Of a DNA stretch of 64,000 nt, positions 9,027 to 17,012 are shown in pieces (position 1 is the first letter of the stretch; each line of letters starts with the position of its first letter). The stretch covers positions 186,001 to 250,000 of the forward strand of contig CAVVZI010000021.1 of assembly GCA_963752815.1 (NCBI GenBank), read 5' to 3'. The translations under genes were made by a program, and so were the position numbers. The notes below the pieces were generated by a model. It was not told the DNA's origin and did no database searches. It worked only from the letters and a program-made list of their open reading frames with translations. This DNA comes from Sva-07 sp963752815 (lineage in GTDB: Bacteria > Actinomycetota > Acidimicrobiia > Acidimicrobiales > Ilumatobacteraceae).

Positions 9027-11167
9027 ATGAAGAGTGTTGTGCAAGGTAGGAGTGGGCGAGGTCGTACTCGTCCGATCATCGCGGGTTTGCTCGCGGCGGC
9101 GTCGGTGGCGGGTGCTGTCGGTGTTGCTGCGGCAGCCCAGGGTGATGTGAATGATTTGCGGGCGGTTGGCCCGGTCTCCACCCAGAACGGGTACCCGATC
9201 TGGTATCGGGATGCCGATGGCACCGAGGTCGAGTTGTGTCTCGATGGGACGCCGTTGTGCCGGTTCCTGCCGGGTGATGTTCCGAACCCGGGCGCCGCGA
9301 TCTCGTTCCCGGACAACTTCCCGGGTGAGGCGTTCTGGTGGGCCGGCGAGTCGGTCATCGCTGACGGGGCCACCAAGAAGGTCACCTTGGTGATGGCTGC
9401 GGAGGCGGCGTTCGCGTCGGGTGAAGTCGCGACCCCTGGTGATCAGGTGTCCTTTGGTCGTATCCGTGTCCGCATGGACGGCATGGTCCCTGGTGCCACC
9501 TATCACGTCACCCATCCTTATGGTGAGGGTGACTTCGAAGCCGACGATGGTGGCCGCGTGTTCGCCACGTCAGACATTGGTGCCTTGACGACGCCGGCGG
9601 ATTTCTCGTTGGCGTTGGACAGCCCGGTGTTCGGCAATCTGTTGCAGTGGGACGCCGGCGCGCCTGCTGGTTACCTCGGCGATCCGGCCATCGATCACAC
9701 GGTGACGGGTTCCCCGACCGGAAAGAACTTCTTCCGTGTCGAGGGTCCTGCCGGATCGTTCGGCCCGAACCAGGCCTGTGAAGGCGTCACCGATGGCAGC
9801 TGTGTGCAGACCGATCTGTTCTCGATCGTCGGTAAGCACGCTGTGACCTCTGGTGTGCAGACGATGCGTGCCGCCTATGTCGATGCCACCGATCCGTCGA
9901 GTGATTATCTGGAAGTGTTCGCCACGTCGCGTCCCGGCCAGAAGATCATGTTGTCGGGTGTCGGGATCGGCACGACCCAGATGCAGGGTGTCACCACCGG
10001 CCGCGGCGACTTGTACTACGCCAAGGTCCTCGTGCCTGGTGCCCCCCCGGTTGAGGTCAAAGCCACCAACCAGACCGACGGCACCAGCTGGACGACCAAG
10101 GTCACCGACCTCGTCGATGTCACCGCTGCCCGCTACGACCTGGCCACCAAGACCCTCACGGTCGCTGCCAACACCAGCAAGCCCGGCGCGATCCTCACCG
10201 CGGTTCCTGGTGGACCCATCGTCGCCGATGGCACGTTGAACCAGATCCCGATGGACACGCCGCCGTTGAACATCGTCGTCAAGTCCGACGCTGGTGGTTC
10301 TGACAGCGAACCGGTGCGGCTCATCGGTGCGGACTTCCAGTCCGTCGTCGTGACCGCCGTGGGCGCCGCCAACCCGGCCAACGCGATCCCCGGCCAGACC
10401 GTCGCTCTCGAGAGCACCGGTTCGTCCGGTGACATCACGTCCTACTCGTGGACGCAGATCGGTGGCACCCCGGTGACCCTCAACGGCGCCACCTCTGACG
10501 TCGCCACGTTCGTCGCCCCGACCGGTGCCAGCACCGATCTGACGTTCGAGTTGACCACGGCCAGCGCCGGCGGGCTCAGCACCGCCAAGACCCAAGTTGG
10601 GGTTCACGTCCAATCCGGAGCCGCCCCCGTGGCCAACGCCGGAGCGGACCAGAACGCCATCGTGGAAACCCAGATCACCCTCGACGGAACATCGTCGCTG
10701 TACGCCACGTCGTATGCGTGGACCCAGACCGGTGGCCCGACGGTGACACTCAACGGTGCGAACATGTCGATCGCCTCGTTCGAGATGCCCAACTCCAACA
10801 CCCCCTTGACGTTCACCCTGACCGCCAAGGCCGGCACCACGACCAGCTACCGACACCGTCGACGATCACCAAGAAGCAAGACATCGTCACCATCACCCGG
10901 GCCGAGTACCGTGCCCGTGGCGGTTCGCTGCGAGTCGACGGAACATCGTCGCTGTTCTCCGTGCCCAACGTGGTGTCGATCTACCTCAGCGACGGCGTCG
11001 CCGGAACCCACCCAGTCAAGGCCATCGGCACGATCATCGCCGACCCCACCCTCGGTGACTACTCGTTCCGTATCGATTCCGGAGTCGTCCTGCCGGCAAA
11101 CGCCAAGCTCGACATCTACACCAGCCGTGGCGGTGTCCTGGAGAACGTCGCCGTCACCTTCAAGTGA
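9027..11167 (+). CDS. Secreted PKD-type surface protein, unit A (one frameshift)
   Basis: Starts at an ATG seven bases after AGGAGG. A basic n-region (GRSGRGRTRP) and hydrophobic core (IIAGLLAAASVAGAVGVAAAA) form a signal peptide of about 35 residues. The middle is rich in beta-type sequence; two PKD/K319L-like modules are recognisable, one with TSYSWTQIGGTPVTLNGA and one starting PVANAGADQNAIVETQITLDG with SYAWTQTGG. A C-terminal module (ITRAEYRARGGSLRVDGTSS to ENVAVTFK) lies in another frame after a shift near 10850. Reconstructed length is about 713 residues. No LPXTG or membrane anchor seen. It follows the multicopper oxidase and probably works with it at the cell surface. Its coding block is nearly identical to that in unit C. 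Confidence 0.75.
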
Positions 11168-11237
11168 CCGACACCTCCAACTAACAACAACAACCACCAG
11201 ATCGACCTGAGGGTCGGGCGGATTCCGCCCCGCCCGC
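9037..11237 (+). repeat. 2.2-kb coding block shared with unit C
   Basis: From TTGTGCAAGG (codons 5-7 of the secreted protein) to CCCGCCCGC in the first terminator, this block matches 46770-48969 almost base for base, with a few substitutions and single-base indels. Outside these limits the two loci diverge, and unit C instead resembles unit B. Confidence 0.85.
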
Positions 11238-11247
11238 CCCTCAGGTC
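11204..11247 (+). terminator. GC-rich hairpin after unit A
   Basis: GACCTGAG pairs with CTCAGGTC, with an inner GGGCGG/CCGCCC extension around ATT. It follows the stop at 11167 by 36 bases. No T-run follows. Counterparts end units B and C. Confidence 0.6.
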
Positions 11248-11297
11248 CACCCCGATCGCTCCCGACCTGCCCGCCGGTGACGCGATCACGGGGTCAC

Positions 11298-11333
11298 GAA
11301 CGAGGCCACCGTCAACCGACGGTGGCCTCGTTC
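11298..11333 (+). terminator. 16-bp perfect hairpin closing unit A
   Basis: GAACGAGGCCACCGTC, loop AACC, GACGGTGGCCTCGTTC. Units B and C have the same hairpin with two paired changes (A to G with T to C, and C to T with G to A), so pairing is conserved while sequence is not. Probably a terminator or RNA 3' end stabiliser, without a T-run. Confidence 0.7.
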
Positions 11334-11449
11334 CGCGCCCGGGCGGCCGTCGGCTGCGGCGGTCGGGCGGTCGAAAACCCGGTGAGCGATCCGGAGCGGA
11401 CGACTAGGGTCGGCGCGGCGACCAATGAGTCCGGTGAGGGAGCACGTCG

Positions 11450-14035
11450 ATGGTCAAGGGGCTGCCGTCGGGAACAGTCACCTTCCTGTTCACCGACATC
11501 GAAGGGAGCACGCCGATCCTGCGCGATCTGGGTGATCGCTACAGCGACCTGCTCGACCACCATCACCGTCTCCTGCGCGAGGTCTGGGAGCGCCACCGCG
11601 GTGTGGAGGTGTCGACCGACGGTGATGCCTTCTTCGTTGCGTTCGACCACGCATCCGATGCCCTCGCCGCCGCGGTCGACGGCCAACGCGCGCTGGCGCG
11701 TGCGGACTGGCCGACCGAGCAGCCGATCCAGGTGCGGATGGGTCTGCACGCCGGCTACGCCCGCCCGGTCGACGACGACTACCGCGCGCTGGCCGTGCAC
11801 CAGGCGGCGCGGGTCGTCGGTGCGGCCAACGGCGGGCAGATCCTGGCCACCAGGGAGGTGATCGAGCTCGGCGACGACGCCCCTTCCGAACTCGTGCTGA
11901 CCCACCTCGGCCGATATCGCGTCAGGGACTTCGACGAGCCGATTGCGCTCTACCGCGTGTCGGCGGCGGACCTCGAGGGCGACTCGCGGCCGCCGCGGGT
12001 CCGCCCCGCCGACAGCCACAACCTCGTTCGCCCCATCACCTCGATGGTCAATCGCGTCACCGAGCAGGCAGACCTCGCCGAGATGGTCCGGCCCGGATCG
12101 GTACTGACGATCCTCGGGCCGGGTGGTGCCGGCAAGACGAGACTGTCGATCGAGGTCGGGCTGGCGGTCGTGGAGCGGTGGCCCGATGGAGTGTGGTTTG
12201 CCGACCTCGCGCCGCTCACGGTGGGAGAGGTGGTGCCGATGGCCCTCGCCCTCGCTGTCAACGCGCCATCGACGCTGGGCAACGATGCGCTGTCCGACGT
12301 CGTGGCCTACCTCGCCGATCGCACGATGCTGCTGGTGCTCGACAACTGCGAGCATCTCATCGAGCCGATCTGTCGAATCGTCGCCGAGCTGCTGGAGCGC
12401 TGCCCGCGCCTCGGTGTGCTCGCGACGAGCCGTGTCCCACTCGGTCTGATCGGTGAGAAGCTGTACCGGCTCGACCCGCTCCGCGCCAACGACGTCGACT
12501 CCGATGCCGTGCAGCTGTTCGTCGAGCGCAGTGGCCTCGGTGACGACGTCGATCTGAGCGACGTCGTGACGCTGTGCCGGGCGATCGATGGCCTTCCCCT
12601 GGCGATCGAACTCGCCGCTTCGCGGTCACACCTCCTGAGTCCCGCCGAGATGACGGAACGGATGCGCGAGGGTGTCGCCGTCGTCTCGACTCGCGATCCC
12701 TCCGTGCCCGACCGCCAGCGGAGCCTCGACCGTCTGCTCGACTGGAGTCTCGACCTCCTGCGTCCCGACGAGCTTCGGGTCCTGACCCGGTTGGCAGTGC
12801 TCGCCGACGGGTTCGACGTGTCACTCGCCGAGGCCGTCGCCGGCGACGAGACCCTGCCGGTCGCCCATGTGCCGGAACTCGTCTGGTCGCTCATCGACTG
12901 CTCGCTCGTCGTCCGCGAGGTCGCCGCGGGCAGCTCCCGTTACACGCTGCTCTCGACCGTGCGGTCCTACGTGCTGGAGGGCGCCGACGAGGCAGAACTC
13001 GTGGGTGCGAGAGGCCGACTCGCCGATGCTCTGCTGGAACAGCTCGGCCCTCGACGGTCGTTGTCGCGCGACTGGGTGACGCAGCTCGGTGTCGACCTCG
13101 AGAACGTCCGGGCCGTCGTGGCCGATCCCGAGACCCCCGACTCCGTCGCTCGGTCGTTGGCGTGGTCGATCGGCCAGTACCACGACGTGACGGCGACGTA
13201 TCGGTCCGGCATCGACGAGCTCGCTCGCTGCGCCGCGCAGCGCCGCAGCGCCGGCCCGGATCTCGTCGCCCTGCTCACGCTGCGCGCCGACCTCCATCTC
13301 CGCCTCGGTGAGACGGCCGATGCGCGGCGGCTCGTCGATCGCGCTGCCGCGTTGGCCGAGCAGGTGGGGGTGCCGGACTGGGACGACATGTGCGTGGTGC
13401 GCACCAAGGGTGAGCTGGCACTGCGCTCGAACGATCCGGCGAGCGCGGCGCGCCTCGCGGAGGAAGCACTGCACATCGGCTCGGCGACACCGCGCGGTGA
13501 GGCGCGCCTGTGGAACCTCGCCGCGATCGCCTACGGCTCGATGGGTGACCTCGACGCCGCGGCGCGGGCACTCGACCACTGTCTCGCGGCGGAGGAGGCG
13601 GCCGGACTCGAGACGTTCCTCGCCAACACCCACGGCAACTTCGCCGAGATGTTGCTGCAGCTCGGCGACCCGGCCGGTGCGGCTCGACATCAATTGGCGG
13701 CACTCGACTCGGCCCGGTCGACTGGTCAGGCGCATCTCGTCGCTTTCTCGTTCATGGTCGCCGCGAGGTTCGCATTCGAGGACGGAGCCGTCGCCGACGC
13801 CGTCGGAATCCAATCCGCTGCCGATGCGATCCTCGCCCGCGAGGGCTTTTCGCTGTACGCCGCCGACGAGCAGCAGCGGCTGGCGTTCCTCGACCGAGCC
13901 TGCGAGGTACTCGGCTCGTCGGACTTCGAGAAGGCCAGAGCCGAGGGCGAATCGACACCCGTCGATCAGCTCGCCGACCAGACCGAAGAGATCCTGCGGC
14001 GCCGCGCCGCTGCTCCATCGACCACAGGAGGATGA
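11450..14035 (+). CDS. Class III nucleotide cyclase fused to a STAND-type ATPase with TPR-like C-terminus
   Basis: 861 residues, no frameshift. Residues 8-165 are a class III adenylate/guanylate cyclase domain: TFLFTDIEGST carries the first metal Asp and STDGDAFFVAF the second, so it may be active. Near residue 223 GPGGAGKTRLS is a Walker A, followed by LLVLDNCEHL (Walker B) and VLATSRVPLG, typical of STAND/NB-ARC-like ATPases, with PLAIELAAS further on. The last 300 residues are helical TPR-like repeats; no LuxR helix-turn-helix is present. ATG has GGAG seven bases upstream. The downstream protease gene starts two bases after this stop, with its ribosome site inside this gene. Likely a cytoplasmic signal sensor. 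Confidence 0.85.
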   Translation: MVKGLPSGTVTFLFTDIEGSTPILRDLGDRYSDLLDHHHRLLREVWERHRGVEVSTDGDAFFVAFDHASDALAAAVDGQRALARADWPTEQPIQVRMGLHAGYARPVDDDYRALAVHQAARVVGAANGGQILATREVIELGDDAPSELVLTHLGRYRVRDFDEPIALYRVSAADLEGDSRPPRVRPADSHNLVRPITSMVNRVTEQADLAEMVRPGSVLTILGPGGAGKTRLSIEVGLAVVERWPDGVWFADLAPLTVGEVVPMALALAVNAPSTLGNDALSDVVAYLADRTMLLVLDNCEHLIEPICRIVAELLERCPRLGVLATSRVPLGLIGEKLYRLDPLRANDVDSDAVQLFVERSGLGDDVDLSDVVTLCRAIDGLPLAIELAASRSHLLSPAEMTERMREGVAVVSTRDPSVPDRQRSLDRLLDWSLDLLRPDELRVLTRLAVLADGFDVSLAEAVAGDETLPVAHVPELVWSLIDCSLVVREVAAGSSRYTLLSTVRSYVLEGADEAELVGARGRLADALLEQLGPRRSLSRDWVTQLGVDLENVRAVVADPETPDSVARSLAWSIGQYHDVTATYRSGIDELARCAAQRRSAGPDLVALLTLRADLHLRLGETADARRLVDRAAALAEQVGVPDWDDMCVVRTKGELALRSNDPASAARLAEEALHIGSATPRGEARLWNLAAIAYGSMGDLDAAARALDHCLAAEEAAGLETFLANTHGNFAEMLLQLGDPAGAARHQLAALDSARSTGQAHLVAFSFMVAARFAFEDGAVADAVGIQSAADAILAREGFSLYAADEQQRLAFLDRACEVLGSSDFEKARAEGESTPVDQLADQTEEILRRRAAAPSTTGG

Positions 14036-14037
14036 CC

Positions 14038-15426
14038 ATGTCCAGCGACGACCCCGAGATCCCGCAGGCCTCGTACCGCGATCGGATCGCCATACTGCCG
14101 GGCGACCCACCGATCGCGTATCGGCCGCGTGTGGTGCTCCTCGACGAGACCGCCCGCGCCGCTCTCCGTCCGGAGGAACAGCAGAAGCTCACACCGATCT
14201 TCGTGGCGGCAGATTCCGACGAACCGCCGCCATTCGACCAGTGGTACCGGCTCGAGACCGAGGACGCACCGGGTCGTGTCGACGAACTGACCCGGGATGG
14301 CTACAACGCGCAGCTCGACATCGTGTACTTCGCGAACGACGTCGACTGTTGCGGCTGCCCGCCGCATCCGGCGCTCGCCGGTGTGATCGCGGCGAACCCG
14401 TGGTCAGCCAATCCGTGGAGCGCGAACCCGTGGAGCGCGAACCCGTGGTCCGCGAATCCGTGGTCCGCGAATCCTTGGAGCGCGAATCCGTGGTCGGCCA
14501 ACGCCGAGTCGCTGAACCTGGCGGCGACGCGTAAGGCACCGACGAGTTCGGTGATGCCGGCCCCCGACCGTGCGCTGCCCGTGCGCCCGCCCCACGCGGC
14601 TGCCTTCAACACCATCATCGGTGTCCTCGACAGCGGGCTCGCCGGTGGGTTGCACAACGCCGATGGACTCCGCCCGACGCTGCTCGGCCTCGACGCTGCG
14701 TCGCTCCAACGCATCGCTGGTGATTCGGACGTGCCGTCCCGGCCGATCGGACCATATCCGGCCGACAACTACCTCGACCCCGTCGCCGGGCACGGCACGT
14801 TCATCGCCGGCATCGTCGAACAACTCACACCGGGCTGCGTGATTCGCGTGCGCGGCGTCTTCGAACCGGAGGGGGACGTCAGCGTGCAGACGCTCGCGCC
14901 GGCCCTGTGGCAGCTGATGTCGAAGGTTGGGCCGAGCATCGTCAACTTCTCGTTCGGCGGGACAGGACGCGACATCATGTTCGAGAGCGTCATCAACCAC
15001 TACCACTACCACGAACAGCCTCGCGTCGTGTTCGTCGCGGCGGCAGGCAACGAGGGCTCCTGCGTGGAGCAGTACCCGGCGGCGCTGCCGTCCGTGATCG
15101 GGGTGGCCGCGTTGGGACCGACGGGGCCGGCTCCATGGTCGAACTACGGCAAGTGGGTCGACGCGTGCGCGCCCGGGGCCGACATCGTGAGTTCGTTCTT
15201 TGCCGAATTCGACGGTGACACGCCGCCCATCAACGGGCTCGACTCCGACGACTTCGTCCAGTGGGCGACGTGGAGCGGCACGTCGTTCGCGGCGCCGGTC
15301 GTTGTCGCGGCCCTGGCGCGGGAGATGGTGACCACGAGCTGCACGGCCGCGGAGGCGGTCGATCGGGTCGTGCGTGCTCCGCACCTCGCTCGGCTGCCGT
15401 ACATGGGCACGATCGTCAACTTCTGA
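14038..15426 (+). CDS. Subtilisin-like serine protease (S8) with NPWSA repeats
   Basis: The catalytic triad is visible: Asp in IIGVLDSG, His in GHGTFIAG, Ser in SGTSFAAP; the oxyanion Asn is in AAAGNEG. The start is the ATG at 14038, six bases after AGGAGG; an ATG at 14032 is too close to that site. 462 residues. No signal peptide is evident, so it may act in the cytoplasm. Before the catalytic domain, seven tandem NPWSA units form a Pro/Trp-rich linker following a CCGCPPHP segment. It is coupled to the cyclase-ATPase upstream and followed by a bestrophin-like membrane protein. The protease could be an effector controlled by the ATPase; this is inference. Confidence 0.85.
   Translation: MSSDDPEIPQASYRDRIAILPGDPPIAYRPRVVLLDETARAALRPEEQQKLTPIFVAADSDEPPPFDQWYRLETEDAPGRVDELTRDGYNAQLDIVYFANDVDCCGCPPHPALAGVIAANPWSANPWSANPWSANPWSANPWSANPWSANPWSANAESLNLAATRKAPTSSVMPAPDRALPVRPPHAAAFNTIIGVLDSGLAGGLHNADGLRPTLLGLDAASLQRIAGDSDVPSRPIGPYPADNYLDPVAGHGTFIAGIVEQLTPGCVIRVRGVFEPEGDVSVQTLAPALWQLMSKVGPSIVNFSFGGTGRDIMFESVINHYHYHEQPRVVFVAAAGNEGSCVEQYPAALPSVIGVAALGPTGPAPWSNYGKWVDACAPGADIVSSFFAEFDGDTPPINGLDSDDFVQWATWSGTSFAAPVVVAALAREMVTTSCTAAEAVDRVVRAPHLARLPYMGTIVNF
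14395..14499 (+). repeat. Seven 15-bp units encoding NPWSA
   Basis: Seven exact NPWSA units in phase, with synonymous variation between units (AAC/AAT, TCA/AGC/TCC/TCG), so the repeat is maintained at the protein level rather than being a fresh DNA duplication. One unit uses CCT instead of CCG for proline. Confidence 0.9.
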
Positions 15427-15471
15427 CGCGGTCGCCGTGTGACACTGCGGAACCAGCAATAGATCGGAGAA

Positions 15472-16260
15472 GTGGTGGATTGGTTGACGTCGCTGCCCGC
15501 GGGAGCCGTCGTCGCTCTGTGTCTGGCCATCAGCGTGTCGATCGCATTTCTGGCGCGAGTCGTCGTGCGCGCGGTCGTGCCCGTCGACGAGCACGCGAAC
15601 GTTTCCCAGATCGCGGCGCCGCTGATGCCGGCCCTCGGAGCCGTCTTCGGCATTCTGATGGCACTCACGCTGGCGAACGAAGCGGGGCAGCTGCGAACCG
15701 CGCAGGACATCGTTGCCGACGAAGCGGCGGCTGCGTCACGTCTCGCGTGGGCGGCGACCGGTCCCGGGATCGATTCGGCCGTCATTCATGAAGCGCTCCG
15801 CGGCTACCTCGAGGACACGCGGTCCGACGAATGGAGTGGTGACGGTGCCGCCGGAGGCGACACCGCCGTCGGCACCGACATCGCCGCACTGGAGCAGGCG
15901 GTACGGGTCGAGGCTGCCGGTTCGCAGATCAGTTCCTCAGCGAGCACCGAACTGCTCGCGTCCGTGGATGCCTTGACGACGCTGAGGCGCCATCGCGTCG
16001 CCGCCGCCGATCATCAGCTTCCGCTGTTGTATGTCGTCACGCTCGTCGCGAGTGGCGCGGCGCTCATCGTGAACGCCGGTGCACTCGCCATCCGGGCCAG
16101 TGTCCGTGCGACGTCGTTGGTGCTCGGCCTGGCGATCGTGGTCGGCATGAGCATGGGTCTGTTGTTCTCGCTGAGCGCGCCCTGGCGCGGACCATTGATC
16201 GTCAGTGGAGAACCGATCGACGCGGTCGTCCGCGATCTGCGCGCCGGTTTCTTCGGGTAG
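15472..16260 (+). CDS. Bestrophin-like DUF4239 membrane protein
   Basis: 262 residues from GTG, with GGAG a few bases upstream. Two hydrophobic segments at the N-terminus (ALCLAISVSIAFLARVVVRAV and LMPALGAVFGILMALTLA), a soluble helical middle with acidic linker, then two more segments (LLYVVTLVASGAALIV and LVLGLAIVVGMSMGLLFSL) and the ending WRGPLIVSGEPIDAVVRDL, characteristic of DUF4239. These are thought to be channel-like. It follows the cyclase-ATPase and subtilase genes on the same strand by 45 bases, suggesting a three-gene unit. Confidence 0.7.
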   Translation: MVDWLTSLPAGAVVALCLAISVSIAFLARVVVRAVVPVDEHANVSQIAAPLMPALGAVFGILMALTLANEAGQLRTAQDIVADEAAAASRLAWAATGPGIDSAVIHEALRGYLEDTRSDEWSGDGAAGGDTAVGTDIAALEQAVRVEAAGSQISSSASTELLASVDALTTLRRHRVAAADHQLPLLYVVTLVASGAALIVNAGALAIRASVRATSLVLGLAIVVGMSMGLLFSLSAPWRGPLIVSGEPIDAVVRDLRAGFFG

Positions 16261-16296
16261 GGCGCGCGACAGGGGTCAATGGCCTTACGACAGCCG

Positions 16297-16651
16297 ACCG
16301 AACTTTTTTTCATGCTCAGGAAATTTGTTCGAGACCGGTCGTCCGTCGAAGGGCTGAACCGGGCGTGGAAATCAACCGCGCTGTGTGACCGTCACAGTCG
16401 TTCGAGCACGGGATTGAGGGGGTACTAGGTCTCGCGACGGATAGGAACGCGTCGCCTGTCGGGCATGTGGCGGGGTCCTCGTGGTCAGGTTGTGCGTATG
16501 TGACGCGATGTCGATAGTGGCTATCGACGGAGGCGATGGCGACATCGTCGAGCGGAGGGCGAAGGCAATTCAACTCTTGTTCATCCCTGCCTGGGCGGCG
16601 GTGGTGGGCGGATTGCGGGCGGTCTCCTTCATTTTGAAGGGTGTATTACAC
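16297..16651 (+). promoter_or_regulatory. Unit B leader: AT-rich block, GGGGTACTAGG element and GNRA hairpin
   Basis: CGAACTTTTTTTCATGCTCAG at the start is shared with unit C but not A. GGGTAC lies at 16420-16425. The stem GGCGATG / CATCGTC (16532-16538, 16543-16549) closes a GCGA loop and is followed by AGCGGAGGGCGAAG. Just before it, GTCGATAG/CTATCGAC can form an extra hairpin only in this copy. The leader runs up to the ATG of the truncated oxidase. Confidence 0.55.
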
Positions 16652-16796
16652 ATGGAAACGGTTCATGAGCCTCTGGACGGCGTGAATCAGAAGTCACGGG
16701 TGGCACGGCGCGAGTTCTTGCGTCTCGGTGCTGGCGCACTGCCACAACCTCGCCCACGAGGACCACGCCATGATGTACGGCTGGGAAATCACCTGA
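16652..16796 (+). pseudogene. Multicopper oxidase remnant, unit B (internal deletion)
   Basis: The first 26 or so codons of the oxidase, including RREFLRLG, are joined directly to its last 20 codons, which encode HCHNLAHEDHAMMYGWEIT and the stop in another frame. About 2 kb present in unit A is missing. A TGGCGC present at both deletion ends in unit A suggests a microhomology-mediated deletion. Reading on from the ATG gives a 64-residue open frame ending at 16846, probably not functional as an oxidase but possibly a Tat-type leader peptide. Confidence 0.8.
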
Positions 16797-16947
16797 TCCG
16801 TCGTCAGACGGACCAGGCAGGGCGGCCATGTCTCTTCACGAAGTAATCGGCGCGCACCTCTCGGTGCCCGCGAATCAGATCTCGTCAAACACCAACGCGG
16901 GCAACGGCGTCGACGAGGACGGTGGCCTTCGGGCTTCGTCCGGTGTG

Positions 16948-16959
16948 TCAATCAATCAA
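16948..16959 (+). repeat. TCAA microsatellite, three units (unit B)
   Basis: Three TCAA units at the same position as the six-unit tract of unit A, in the 216-base spacer between the oxidase remnant and the secreted-protein gene. Confidence 0.8.
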
Positions 16960-17012
16960 TCGAACACCAACCGGTCGGCGAACGCCGGCCACCCAGCCAT
17001 CAGGAGGCGGAA

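Noticed and set aside
9027..11167. Cell-wall sorting signal in the secreted proteins
   Set aside because: No LPXTG or C-terminal hydrophobic anchor was found.
16384..16396. TGTGACCGTCACA resembling a CRP/GlxR site in the unit B leader
   Set aside because: The spacing between half-sites is 3 rather than 6 bases, and the site is absent from units A and C.
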